From JAGDMS01 sp050015455 (GTDB lineage Bacteria; Desulfobacterota; Binatia; HRBIN30): a DNA stretch of 64,000 nucleotides. Numbering within the stretch: position 1 is the first letter of the stretch; the number at the start of each line of letters is the position of its first letter. Position numbers and translations under genes: made by a program. Positions 51,277 through 59,320 of the stretch are shown piece by piece. The DNA lies in NCBI GenBank assembly GCA_050015455.1, contig JBEKBJ010000005.1:1-64000 (forward strand), written 5' to 3'. Under the pieces are notes generated by a model that was not told the DNA's origin, did no database searches, and worked only from the letters and a program-made list of their open reading frames with translations.

Positions 51277-51534
51277 GTGGCTGACCTTGTCGCCAAGATT
51301 GACTTTGTACTGGCATTCGCAGTTGTCCGTGAGGTTGGCGATTCAAATCGGTTCTTTTCGGAGGTTCAGAGCGTCCTCAGACCTCATGGCCGAGTCCTCT
51401 TCGCGGAACCGAGGGGTCATGTGTCGGAACGCGCCTTTCAGCAGTCGCTTTCCATCGCGGAGCAGAGCGGCCTGTCAAGAGTCGATTCTCCGAAGATTGG
51501 TCGCAGCCATGCAGTTCTTCTCGAGAGGGTATAG
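51277..51534 (+). pseudogene. C-terminal fragment of a SAM methyltransferase
   Basis: 85 residues reading ADLVAKIDFVLAFAVVREV...FFSEVQSVLRPHGRVLFAEPRGHVSERAF, the last third of a class I methyltransferase (motifs IV to VI). The SAM-binding Gly motif that should precede it is missing, and no frame upstream supplies it, so it is a 5'-truncated relic. Confidence 0.6.
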
Positions 51535-51555
51535 TACTGGAAAGGAGGAGATCCG

Positions 51556-51942
51556 ATGGCAGGGATGAAGCAATGCCCCTACTGCAGAGAAGAGATCCGA
51601 GCGGAGGCGATTCGGTGCCGCTACTGCCGCAGCCGCTTGACCTCTTTCGATCCGGCCCGCTGGCACCGTGACCATCCCGAGAGACGTTTGGCCGGCGTGT
51701 GCGCGGCGTTGGCGCACGTCCTCGCCGTCCCGGTGGTCTTGGTTCGGCTGATATTCGTGATCCTCACCTTCTTCCACTTGCTCGGCGTGCTGCTCTACCT
51801 GGCGCTCTGGATCGTCATCCCGCGGCGTCCGGGTGAAGATTCGCTGGTCGAGCGGGTGCTCCAGGAATTGCTGGCGCTCGCCGGCAGGCTCAGCGGGCGC
51901 CAACCGCCGCCCGGGCCGCCCCCGCCAACTTCAAGTGGTTGA
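51556..51942 (+). CDS. PspC-domain membrane protein with zinc ribbon
   Basis: A 128-residue protein. An N-terminal zinc ribbon (CPYCREEIRAEAIRCRYCRSRL) precedes a PspC domain (RLAGVCAALAHVLAVPVVLVRLIFVILTFFHLLGVLLYLALWIVIPRR) with one to two membrane helices and a disordered proline tail. PspC proteins take part in the envelope stress (phage-shock) response. AAGGAGGAG 6 bases upstream of ATG 51556 supports the start. No pspA is adjacent. Confidence 0.82.
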   Translation: MAGMKQCPYCREEIRAEAIRCRYCRSRLTSFDPARWHRDHPERRLAGVCAALAHVLAVPVVLVRLIFVILTFFHLLGVLLYLALWIVIPRRPGEDSLVERVLQELLALAGRLSGRQPPPGPPPPTSSG

Positions 51943-52052
51943 TTGAGCAGTTACGGCCGCTACGGGATCTACCTAGCATCGATGACCGCGGCGTGCGCTG
52001 TTTGTCATGAGAACGGCGAGGCCGTATAGTATCTGGCGTGCGGAGATCAGCG

Positions 52053-52289
52053 ATGCAGATTTCGATTACGTGGTGTGTGCCTTGAAACTACTATCCTCGC
52101 GCGACCAGTCTGGCCGCGTCCTTGAAAGAGCGCTTCGGAGTGGATGCGGAGCTCATCCGCGGTAAAGATGGCGTGTTCGACGTCCGCGTCGACGGCAAGC
52201 TGATCTTCTCCAAGGATGAACTCGACCGCTTCCCTGACCCCGGCGAGGTGGAAGCCAAGATTGAGCGCCTGAAGAGCGGTAACCGGTGA
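52053..52289 (+). CDS. SelW-like (Rdx family) selenoprotein with in-frame UGA
   Basis: A 78-residue thioredoxin-like redox protein of the SelW/SelT/SelH (Rdx) family, read through TGA 52083-52085 as selenocysteine. The redox site is WCVPUNYYPRA (CxxU). Matching family features follow: SLAASLKERFGVDAEL, GVFDVRVDGKLIFSK, RFPDPGEVEAKI. GGAG lies 7 bases before ATG 52053, and the true stop is TGA 52287-52289. A stem-loop at 52098-52118 with apical loop AGTCT, about 22 bases after the UGA, fits a bacterial SECIS. A normal caller would miss or truncate this gene. It needs selA/B/C/D elsewhere in the genome. Confidence 0.85.
52098..52118 (+). promoter_or_regulatory. Candidate bacterial SECIS element
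   Basis: CGCG and CC pair with GG and CGCG around loop AGTCT, giving a short hairpin inside the selenoprotein coding region. The apical loop, with its G and U, lies at the right distance downstream of UGA for SelB recognition. Confidence 0.5.
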
Positions 52290-52342
52290 GCCGCGACCGG
52301 GGCCGACGCTCTCCTTACGCCTTACGCCTTACCCCTTACTCT

Positions 52343-52726
52343 TTACTTTTCACTCCCGACTGACTCCTGATCGATAGCGTAGCCGCAATTCGGACGGGGC
52401 AGCGGCATGGTGCGCGGCGGCTGGCCATACCAGGGATAGCCGCGGCAAACGAGCGGACGCTCGTCGTACACTCGGCAGCGGCCGTCGCCGCCGAGCTGAT
52501 CGCAGCAGTACAAATGTGCATTCGGCGGTAGCCGAGTGGTGTAAAACGGATTCCGCCGCAGCGCTTCTTCCCGCGTCAGCGGATGCCAGTGCTTGGCGGC
52601 GAACACCGCATCCGACGGAATCCCGAGGACGCTGGCGATGGCGGCAGTCGCCCGCACCGCTTCAGGTGACTGCTCCAGAGTGAGTACGCCGCAGCAGGTG
52701 CCGCACTGGTTACAAGTTCCTGGCAT
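52343..52726 (-). CDS. YkgJ-type CxxCxxCC metal-chelating protein
   Basis: A 127-residue protein of the YkgJ/UPF0153 family. The N-terminal CNQCGTCC and later HLYCCDQLGGDGRCRVYDERPLVCRGYPW provide the conserved cysteine set believed to chelate zinc or iron. The function is unproven; such proteins often accompany envelope or redox genes. It is convergent with the selenoprotein gene, with short-word repeat sequence between them. Confidence 0.8.
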   Translation of the reverse strand: MPGTCNQCGTCCGVLTLEQSPEAVRATAAIASVLGIPSDAVFAAKHWHPLTREEALRRNPFYTTRLPPNAHLYCCDQLGGDGRCRVYDERPLVCRGYPWYGQPPRTMPLPRPNCGYAIDQESVGSEK

Positions 52727-52740
52727 CGAGGAACCAATGG

Positions 52741-52960
52741 CGAGACGCCCCTCGATACGCCGCCAATCCCTCGATACGCGGCCAACAAAGGGCCGCCACT
52801 CGGGACGCTCGGAAAAAGTGGCGGCTACTCGGGGTGAACGGGACTCGATGGGCGATTTTCAAAGCTTTTCTCCGTTCGTCCCGAGTAGGCCGCGTCTCAG
52901 CGGCCCCTTCGACGAGCTCAGGACAGGCGTATCGAGGGACGGTCGGCATCTATCGACAAT
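52741..52960. repeat. Complex palindromic repeat cluster
   Basis: Contains CTCGATACGC, CCACTCGGGACG, GGCTACTCGGGGTGAACGG, CCGTTCGTCCCGAGTAGG and CTTCGACGAGCTCAGGACAGG modules in both orientations, nearly all shared with the element at 16057-16258 or with the CTTCGAC repeats. No gene lies between 52727 and 53024. Confidence 0.6.
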
Positions 52961-53024
52961 CTCCTCCCGGAGAGAATCGGGGTGAGGGCGTGAGGTGTCC
53001 GGCGCAGTCACCTCACAGGAACGC

Positions 53025-53876
53025 TCAGCCGCTCTTGCGGGCGGCGGCCAGCGGGGCCATCCGGCCTTCGGCCACTCGCGTTTGCCGCTTCGGCGACAAC
53101 GCGGCGAGGGCGCCCTTGATCTGACGCTCAGCCTCCGCAACGATGGCGTCGAGCCGCGCGCGGTCGTCGTCATAGGCGGCGCGCAACGCCTGGGCGCGCG
53201 CCTGCGCTGGCGCAGGCATGCCGACTTGGTGGAACAGGTTCTGGTACTTGAGCTCGAATTGCGCGCTGAGTTGGCGGTATTTGTCGGCCGCGGCCCGCAT
53301 CGCCGCGGCCTCTCTCTGCAACACTTGCATATGCCGTTCCGCATCCCGCGCCTTGCCCCAGGCGAGGAGTAACCCGAGCGTAAGCACCACCGCCGCACCA
53401 CCGGCGATGAACACCGCGATCCGCCAAGTCTGGTACAGGGCCTGCTCACTACGGAACGCTTCATTGATCTCGCGCTGATCCGCCAACTCTGATTGCAGCT
53501 GATCGGCCTGCGTTTTCAATGCTGAGATGTTCGCCTGCGCGCTCGCCAACTGCGTTTCGAACCCCTGCTTCTCAGCGGTGAGCTGCTTCACCAAGGACTC
53601 GCGCGGGTCCGGGATCTTCAGGATGGTCCCGACCGTCAAACGCCGCGGATCGGGGATGTGGTTCAGCGCCAGCAGCTCGTCGAGCCCGACATGGAACATG
53701 CGCGCCACTTTGCTCGGATCTTCGTTGGCGCGGATCTGGTATTCGATGAAGCCCTGATCAGCCGCGGACGTGGCGGCCTCTTCTGCACGCGATGGTTGCG
53801 GAGCCACGACTACGGAAGCAAGCACAACGAAACGGGCAAATCTCCGTACGCGGCGGGGATTTATTCTCATGGACAT
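53025..53876 (-). CDS. LysM-domain membrane protein with coiled coil
   Basis: A ~283-residue envelope protein. A signal/anchor segment (FVVLASVVVAPQPSRA), a LysM peptidoglycan-binding domain (YQIRANEDPSKVARMFHVGLDELLALNHIPDPRRL), a coiled coil (~100-150), one membrane helix (IAVFIAGGAAVVLTLGLLLAW) and a second Ala/Arg-rich coiled coil. It resembles FimV-like or division-site LysM proteins. The start is ATG 53876; a longer frame extends without a ribosome binding site. It is the last gene of the leftward fab/lpxD strand. Confidence 0.7.
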   Translation of the reverse strand: MSMRINPRRVRRFARFVVLASVVVAPQPSRAEEAATSAADQGFIEYQIRANEDPSKVARMFHVGLDELLALNHIPDPRRLTVGTILKIPDPRESLVKQLTAEKQGFETQLASAQANISALKTQADQLQSELADQREINEAFRSEQALYQTWRIAVFIAGGAAVVLTLGLLLAWGKARDAERHMQVLQREAAAMRAAADKYRQLSAQFELKYQNLFHQVGMPAPAQARAQALRAAYDDDRARLDAIVAEAERQIKGALAALSPKRQTRVAEGRMAPLAAARKSG

Positions 53877-54040
53877 ATTGTCTGCTTCCATGAGGGAGGT
53901 TGCAATATGGCGGCACAAACGGTCGATGGGATCGAGATTGTGTTCCTGGCGCTGGGCCTCTTTGCAGAGGGCAGCATAAATTCGCCATGCACACGCTCTA
54001 ATTCAGTCATTGCAGGCCATCGCCGCTGCCGTCGCCGCGA

Positions 54041-54280
54041 CTACTGCTTGTGGCTCTCGATGTAATTGACGACGTCCTGGACCGTGCGGATCTTCTCGGC
54101 CTCCTCGTCGGTTATTTCCATGTCGTACTCTTCCTCGAGTGCCATCACCAGCTCGACGATGTCCAGCGAATCGGCGCCGAGGTCTTCAATGAAGGAGGCA
54201 TCCGGCGTCACCTCGTTTTCACTGACGCCCAGCTGCTCGCAGATGATTTCCCTCACTTTTGTTTCGACTGCTGATGCCAT
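54041..54280 (-). CDS. acpP: Acyl carrier protein
   Basis: A 79-residue acidic acyl carrier protein. The phosphopantetheine attachment site is Ser in LGADSLDIVELVMALEEEY. It carries growing acyl chains in type II fatty acid synthesis. Downstream of fabG as usual, but fabF, which normally follows, is absent. Confidence 0.95.
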   Translation of the reverse strand: MASAVETKVREIICEQLGVSENEVTPDASFIEDLGADSLDIVELVMALEEEYDMEITDEEAEKIRTVQDVVNYIESHKQ

Positions 54281-54301
54281 CCGTTACTTCCTCCCTCTCC
54301 C

Positions 54302-54589
54302 TTACATGTACAGACCGCCATTCACGCCAATAACCTGCCCGGTGATATAGGCAGATTTGGGGCGCGCCAGAAAGAGCACCGCATGCGCCACCTCCTCCGC
54401 CGTTCCCAGTCGTCCCGCGGGAATGAGCTTCACATACTCCGTTCGCACGGCCTCAGGCAAGCTCGCAGCCATCTCGGTCTCTATCAAACCGGGCGCGCCG
54501 GCCTGGGCGAGCCGATACGCCACCATGCGACCGATACCGCGCGAAGCGCCGGTGACGAGCCCAACCTGGTCTTTCAAGCTTGCATTCAT
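54302..54589 (-). pseudogene. fabG: fabG with in-frame internal deletion
   Basis: A 95-residue frame reads MNASLKDQVGLVTGASRGIGRMVAYRLAQAGA and then jumps to APGLIETEMAASLPEAVR...SAYITGQVIGVNGGLYM. The start is the normal FabG cofactor motif and the end is the normal FabG C-terminus; the middle ~150 residues, including NNAG, Ser, Tyr-x-x-x-Lys and most of the Rossmann fold, are gone. It cannot act as 3-ketoacyl-ACP reductase. The frame stays open and the 5' end overlaps the fabD stop (ATGA). It could be a real deletion or a collapsed assembly. Confidence 0.8.
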
Positions 54590-55614
54590 GGGCTCGCAAC
54601 CGACTCCCGGACCGCGACGAGATCCTCGCCGGCAACGCAACGGATATCCGGTGCAATCCGGCGGGTGAGGCCGCTGAGGACCCGCCCGGGTCCCACCTCG
54701 ATGGCGTCGCGGCAACCGAGACGCGCCAGCTCTTCGATGCACTCCTGCCAGCGCACCGGGCTGACCGCTTGGCGCACCAGCAGTTCCTTGATGCGTCCGG
54801 CATCGGTGCAGGCGCGCGCTTCGACGTTAGTGATCACAGGGCAGCGCAGGGGCGACACGGTCACCGGCTCCAAGGCCGCGCGCAGGCGCTCGGCGGCGGG
54901 CGCCATCAGGGCGCAGTGGAACGGGGCGCTGACCGCCAACGGGATCACGCGCTTCGCGCCGCTGTTATTGGCCAGGGTGGCAGCACGCCCCACAGCCTCA
55001 CGGTGGCCTGCGATCACGATCTGGCCGCCGCCGTTCAGGTTCGCCGGACTGACCACTTGGCCCTCCGCCGCCTGTTGGCAGATCGCTGTGATGCGGGCGA
55101 GATCCAAGCCCAGCACCGCGGCCATGCTACCGACGCCCGGCGCCACGGCAGCCTGCATGGCGCGGCCGCGCTCGCGAACCAGACGCAAGGCGTCGGGAAA
55201 AGTCAGGGCACCGGCAACGACCAGGGCGCTGAACTCTCCGACACTGTGGCCGGCCGTCCAGCTGGGCGAGAGATGAAGCTCGGTCTCGATCACGCGCGCC
55301 AAGGCGCAACTCGCGGTGAGTAGTGCTGGCTGCGTGTTGACGGTGAGCGTCAGCTCTTCCAGTGGGCCTTCGAAACACAGCGCCGACAACGGAAAACGGA
55401 GGATCTCGTCTGCCTGCGTGAAGATTTCGCGCGCGACTGCGAAGCGGGCGCACAGGTCCTCTCCCATCCCGACGGCCTGGGATCCCTGGCCGGGAAAGAG
55501 GAAGGCTACCGGGCTGCGCCCAGCGTCCCCTCGAGGAGTCCGCTCGCCTCCTTCGACTTCGCTCAGGACAGGGTGGGCTCGCTTTGTTGCGGCTTCGGCC
55601 GGAACCTTAGTCAT
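54586..55614 (-). CDS. fabD: Malonyl-CoA:ACP transacylase
   Basis: Transfers malonyl groups from CoA to acyl carrier protein. The active-site Ser is in TAGHSVGEFSALV, and the His is in APFHCALM; the LFPGQGSQAVGMG motif opens the domain. The chosen ATG 55614 precedes ~33 residues that include HPVLSEVEGGERTPRG, the translation of a dispersed CTTCGAC/GCTCAGG repeat. This makes the N-terminus unusual; the true start could not be moved past it with a good binding site. The stop overlaps the fabG ATG. Confidence 0.9.
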   Translation of the reverse strand: MTKVPAEAATKRAHPVLSEVEGGERTPRGDAGRSPVAFLFPGQGSQAVGMGEDLCARFAVAREIFTQADEILRFPLSALCFEGPLEELTLTVNTQPALLTASCALARVIETELHLSPSWTAGHSVGEFSALVVAGALTFPDALRLVRERGRAMQAAVAPGVGSMAAVLGLDLARITAICQQAAEGQVVSPANLNGGGQIVIAGHREAVGRAATLANNSGAKRVIPLAVSAPFHCALMAPAAERLRAALEPVTVSPLRCPVITNVEARACTDAGRIKELLVRQAVSPVRWQECIEELARLGCRDAIEVGPGRVLSGLTRRIAPDIRCVAGEDLVAVRESVASP

Positions 55615-55671
55615 GGACGACGGAGACAAGGGGCTAACGAGGCCGTCATCACGAAGGCACACCGCTAGCGT

Positions 55672-55854
55672 TCACTCGGACTCGACCACGATGACTTTGC
55701 GCCCGCGGTAGGTACCGCAATGCGGGCAAGCGCGGTGCATCACGGTCGACTCCCCACACTCGGGACACGTGATCACAGTTGGCGCGACTAACGCGTCGTG
55801 GGCGCGACGTTTGTTGCGCTTCGAATGCGAAGTTCTGCGTTTGGGAACGGCCAT
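55672..55854 (-). CDS. rpmF: Ribosomal protein bL32
   Basis: A 60-residue bL32. It has the MAVPKRRTSHSKRNKRRAH start, then a zinc-type CPECGES...HRACPHCGTYRG. It lies between yceD and the fab genes in most bacteria, as here. Confidence 0.95.
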   Translation of the reverse strand: MAVPKRRTSHSKRNKRRAHDALVAPTVITCPECGESTVMHRACPHCGTYRGRKVIVVESE

Positions 55855-56111
55855 GATGTACTCCTTCCGGGCACGCCAGTCTCGCGTGCCTGCTCTCTAC
55901 TTACGGCTTCCCGCGCCAGGGGATCACGGCTGATGCCGGCGCCCTTGGTAAGCGGGAGAGTGTCTGCGGCTTTCTCCTTCATTGCCCGACTACGCACGCG
56001 GGTTCAAGCTTGACATGTTCAATAAGGCTCCCCCTCCCTCCGGGTCAAGGTGAGGGGATGAGATGTTCGACGGAGTCGCATCAGCTGCCACCGCAATTGT
56101 GAACTGCTGCG
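55855..56111. other. Gap between rpmF and yceD
   Basis: In many bacteria these two genes are adjacent. About 257 bases separate them here, with no coding frame or clear repeat. It may hold a promoter for rpmF. Confidence 0.25.
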
Positions 56112-56642
56112 CTAACGGTTGACTCTCAGGGTGCGGAGAACCGCCAACCTCGGATCGTCGACCGCAGTAGCGCAGGCACATGTCTGCACGTTGAGGTTGA
56201 CGCCACACTGCGGGCACAGTCCTTTACAGCTCTCGCGGCAGAGTGGCCGTGTCGGCAAGGCCAGGATGATCTGCTCCTGGACCAGCGGGGACAGATCGAT
56301 TTCCACACCCTCGTAGAAGCTCAAATCGAGATCCTCTTCCTCCAGTTCCGCCCCGGCATTCAACTCACGCTTCGGCACCAAGACGATGGCGAAGTCCTTC
56401 TCGAGCACGAAGTCGTACTCCTCCACACAGCGGGCGCACTGACCCACGACGCTGCCGGTGATGTTCCCGTGAAAGAACAGCTCCTGCCCGGCACGGTAGT
56501 ATTCAACGCGCACCACGGCGGGCCCCGAAAAGCTATAGTCGCACACTTCACCGTGGACGAGGACATCATTGAGCGACGCCGTCGACTCGTCGTAGGTGAG
56601 CTCCTTGGCGGCCTCCTCGATGTCGTAGATGCTGAGCTTCAC
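56112..56642 (-). CDS. yceD: DUF177/YceD large-ribosomal RNA accumulation protein
   Basis: A 176-residue YceD-type protein (DUF177), which helps 23S rRNA accumulation and is nearly always next to rpmF. Signature segments are GQCARCVEEYDF and the C-terminal zinc-type RPLCRESCKGLCPQCGVNLN. The GTG at 56642 is preferred because GAGGAG lies 8 bases upstream; an earlier GTG at 56651 overlaps that site. Confidence 0.85.
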   Translation of the reverse strand: MKLSIYDIEEAAKELTYDESTASLNDVLVHGEVCDYSFSGPAVVRVEYYRAGQELFFHGNITGSVVGQCARCVEEYDFVLEKDFAIVLVPKRELNAGAELEEEDLDLSFYEGVEIDLSPLVQEQIILALPTRPLCRESCKGLCPQCGVNLNVQTCACATAVDDPRLAVLRTLRVNR

Positions 56643-56696
56643 GGGTGGCACTCCTCTGAGGGAAGTGGCTCAACGTAGCGAAGGGCGTAAAAATCG

Positions 56697-57740
56697 TCAA
56701 GGCGACTTGCGACTGGACGTGCCGCGCGGCCTGCGCAGTGCCAGGGCGTTCTCAATCTGTCGCACGCGCCGGAGCATCTCCGGCAGACGGGCGGACGCGG
56801 CGGACATGCGCCGCCAGAGATGAATGTCCACGGCGGGATAGCCAGCGACAACGCTGCCCGCGGGGACATCGTGCGGGACGCCACTTTGCGCGCCCACCTG
56901 GGCGCCATCCCCGATACTCAGGTGCCCGGCGCTGCCGGCCTGACCACCCATGCGCACGAGGCGGCCCACGCACGTGCTGCCTGACAGCCCGACCTGTGCC
57001 GCCAGGGCGCTGCCTTCGCCGATCGAGCAGCCGTGCGCCACCATCACCAAGTTGTCCAACTTGGCGCCGCGCCGGATGAGCGTGGCGCCCACTGCGGCGC
57101 GGTCCACCGTGGTGTTGGCGCCGATCTCCACGTCATCCTCGATAACCACCGTGCCGGTTTGCACGATCTTGCGGGCGCTGCCGTCGGCCCCCATCACGTA
57201 TCCAAAGCCGTCACCGCCGATGATACAGCCACTATGCAGGACGACACGGTTGCCAATAACGACCCGCTCGCGCACCACGACGTGCGCGTAGGCGCGGCAG
57301 GCGCTGCCGACCTGCGCTTGCGGATAGATTACGACGTGCGCGTCCAGGCGCGCGTCGTCACCGATGATGACCTCCTCGCCGATGACGCAAAACGGGCCGA
57401 TGGCAGCGCCCCGGCCGATGCTTGCGCTCGGAGCGATCACCGCGGTTGGATGAATGCCGCTGGGCAGCGGCGGCGGAATGTAGAACAGTTCGAGCGCCTG
57501 GGCGAAGGCCAGATACGGATCCGCGGCGCGCAGGCAGGGCAGGGGGACGTCCCCCTCAGTGAGGCCGACGATGACGGCCGAGGCACGAGTGGTCCGCAGG
57601 TACGGCCGATAGCGCGGATTGGCCACGAACGTCAGCGTTCCCGGCTCGGCCTCCTGGATGGGTGCGATGGCATGAATTTCTGTACTCGGGTCGCCGCGCA
57701 GCTCGCAGCTGAGGCGCTCCGCTATGTCTCCCAATTTCAT
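56697..57740 (-). CDS. lpxD: UDP-3-O-acylglucosamine N-acyltransferase
   Basis: A 347-residue left-handed beta-helix acyltransferase of lipid A synthesis. The N-terminal uridine-binding domain (MKLGDIAERL...TLTFVANPRY) precedes hexapeptide repeats. The catalytic His is in VMVAHGCSIG. The C-terminal helix (RRMSAASARLPEMLRRVRQIENALA) is typical. The start 57740 has GAGGAG 5 bases upstream. No lpxA/fabZ/lpxB neighbour is seen. It is a Gram-negative marker. Confidence 0.9.
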   Translation of the reverse strand: MKLGDIAERLSCELRGDPSTEIHAIAPIQEAEPGTLTFVANPRYRPYLRTTRASAVIVGLTEGDVPLPCLRAADPYLAFAQALELFYIPPPLPSGIHPTAVIAPSASIGRGAAIGPFCVIGEEVIIGDDARLDAHVVIYPQAQVGSACRAYAHVVVRERVVIGNRVVLHSGCIIGGDGFGYVMGADGSARKIVQTGTVVIEDDVEIGANTTVDRAAVGATLIRRGAKLDNLVMVAHGCSIGEGSALAAQVGLSGSTCVGRLVRMGGQAGSAGHLSIGDGAQVGAQSGVPHDVPAGSVVAGYPAVDIHLWRRMSAASARLPEMLRRVRQIENALALRRPRGTSSRKSP

Positions 57741-57848
57741 CGTGCTCCTCCGCTCGGCGGCGACCTTAGCGAGGAATGCCCAAGGCGGCAAACGGCGGCT
57801 ATACGTCCGGTTGCGGGTGCCGCCCGCGCTGTGTTACGTACAACGCCA

Positions 57849-58235
57849 ATGCAGCAACCGGACTTCGACAAACGAGGCGGCCTGGTGACGGTCGTCACAC
57901 AGGACGCGGACAGCGGTGAGGTTCTCATGGTGGCCTACATGAACCGCGAGGCCTGGCAGAAGACGCTGGAGACAGGGCGAGCCTGCTACTACAGCACCTC
58001 GCGCAAGCAACTCTGGGTCAAAGGTGAAACCTCGGGCAACGTGCAGGACGTGAAGGAGATCCGCATCGATTGCGACGCCGATGCGGTGCTGTTGAAAGTC
58101 CACCAGCGCGGCGGCGCGGCATGCCACGAAGGGTACAAGAGCTGCTTCTTTCGCACCGCTGACCAAGACGGCTGGCGCGTCGTGGCCGAACGCGTCGTCG
58201 ATCCGGAAAGACTCTACGGCAGTAAGAAAAATTGA
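57849..58235 (+). CDS. hisI: Phosphoribosyl-AMP cyclohydrolase
   Basis: A 128-residue HisI, opening the adenine ring of PR-AMP in histidine synthesis. It has LWVKGETSGNVQDV, the metal-binding DCDADAVLL and CHEGYKSCFFR with the zinc Cys residues. It is not fused to HisE. ATG 57849 begins the family start. hisG follows 69 bases later, separated by short-word repeats (ATGAACCGATGAAG). Confidence 0.93.
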   Translation: MQQPDFDKRGGLVTVVTQDADSGEVLMVAYMNREAWQKTLETGRACYYSTSRKQLWVKGETSGNVQDVKEIRIDCDADAVLLKVHQRGGAACHEGYKSCFFRTADQDGWRVVAERVVDPERLYGSKKN

Positions 58236-58304
58236 GTGATTGGCTGATTGCATCATTAGCATCAATGAACCGAAGTATCCATGAACCGATGAAGAAATGA
58301 CCCG

Positions 58305-59195
58305 ATGAGCGTACTAAAGCTTGGGATACCCAAGGGGAGCCTGCAAGACGCCACCATCGAGCTGTTCCGCAAAGCGGGGTGGAGGATCGGCGTCTCCGAA
58401 CGCAGCTACTTCCCGACCATCGACGACCCCGGCATCCGCTGCTCGCTGGTACGGGCACAGGAAATGGCCCGCTACGTTGAGGACGGCGCGCTTGACGCCG
58501 GCCTCACCGGTCGTGACTGGATCTTGGAGAACGATTCTCGTGTCGAGGTGATCTGCGACCTGGTCTATTCGAAGGCCAGCTTCCGGCCCACGCGCTGGGT
58601 GCTGGTGGTGCCGGAGGACTCGCCGGTGCGCGCGCCGGAAGACCTGCGGGGCAAGCGCGTCGCCACCGAGCTGGTGAACTATACCAACCGTTTCTTCAGC
58701 GCGAAGCAAATCCCGGTCGACGTCGAGTTCTCCTGGGGCGCGACGGAAGCGAAGGCGGCCGACGGCCTCGTCGACGCCATCGTGGAGGTGACCGAAACGG
58801 GGAGCACGATCCGGGCGAACCGGCTGCGTATTGTGTGCGACCTGTTCGAATCCAACCCCCAGCTCATCGCCAACGCCGCCGCCTGCAATGTGCCCTGGAA
58901 GCGCGAGAAGATCGAGCAGATCAAGATCCTGCTGCAAGGCGCGCTGGCAGCGGAGAACAAGGTCGGCATCAAGATGAATGTGCCGGAACAGCGGCTGCAG
59001 GCGATCATGGAGCTGATTCCGAGCTTGACGGCGCCGACGGTGTCGCCGCTGTTTCAAACAGGTGAGCTGCACGGGATGAAGTGGTACGCTGTAGAAAGCG
59101 TGATCTCCGAGCCGGTGGTGCGCGATTTGATCCCGCGCCTACTCGAAAACGGCGCAGTGGGGATCATCGAGTATCCACTGAACAAGGTGGTATGA
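58305..59195 (+). CDS. hisG: ATP phosphoribosyltransferase, long form
   Basis: First enzyme of histidine synthesis. At 296 residues it is the long HisG with its own C-terminal ACT-like regulatory domain (VGIKMNVPEQRLQAIMELIPSLTAPTVSPL), which allows histidine feedback, so no HisZ is needed. Catalytic region markers are LGIPKGSLQ, AGLTGRDWI and DAIVEVTETGSTIRAN. It overlaps a small lipoprotein frame at its end (ATGA). Confidence 0.93.
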   Translation: MSVLKLGIPKGSLQDATIELFRKAGWRIGVSERSYFPTIDDPGIRCSLVRAQEMARYVEDGALDAGLTGRDWILENDSRVEVICDLVYSKASFRPTRWVLVVPEDSPVRAPEDLRGKRVATELVNYTNRFFSAKQIPVDVEFSWGATEAKAADGLVDAIVEVTETGSTIRANRLRIVCDLFESNPQLIANAAACNVPWKREKIEQIKILLQGALAAENKVGIKMNVPEQRLQAIMELIPSLTAPTVSPLFQTGELHGMKWYAVESVISEPVVRDLIPRLLENGAVGIIEYPLNKVV

Positions 59196-59320
59196 CATTG
59201 CGCAGACAATTATTGGCATGCGGAGCGCTGCTCTTTGTCAGCTGCGCAGGAAGCGGCAGCCAAGACGGGGTAGACGTCGGCGTCTGTTTCCCTCTGCCTT
59301 GGTGGAGGCCCTCAGGGTGA
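59192..59320 (+). CDS. Small lipoprotein-like protein
   Basis: A 42-residue frame whose ATG overlaps the hisG stop. It has a basic start, a hydrophobic segment and the lipobox-like FVSC, followed by a Gly/Ser tail and then WWRPSG from repeat-like sequence. It could be a 5' piece of a lipoprotein gene truncated by convergent serS. Real expression is uncertain. Confidence 0.4.
   Translation: MTLRRQLLACGALLFVSCAGSGSQDGVDVGVCFPLPWWRPSG

Noticed and set aside
52083..52085. TGA as a true stop with a pseudogene behind it
   Set aside because: Rdx-family similarity is continuous on both sides, the codon falls on the redox residue, and a SECIS-like hairpin and good ribosome binding site are present.
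57033..57848. Upstream extension of hisI giving a 400-residue frame
   Set aside because: The extra part is antisense to lpxD; the HisI family start fits ATG 57849.
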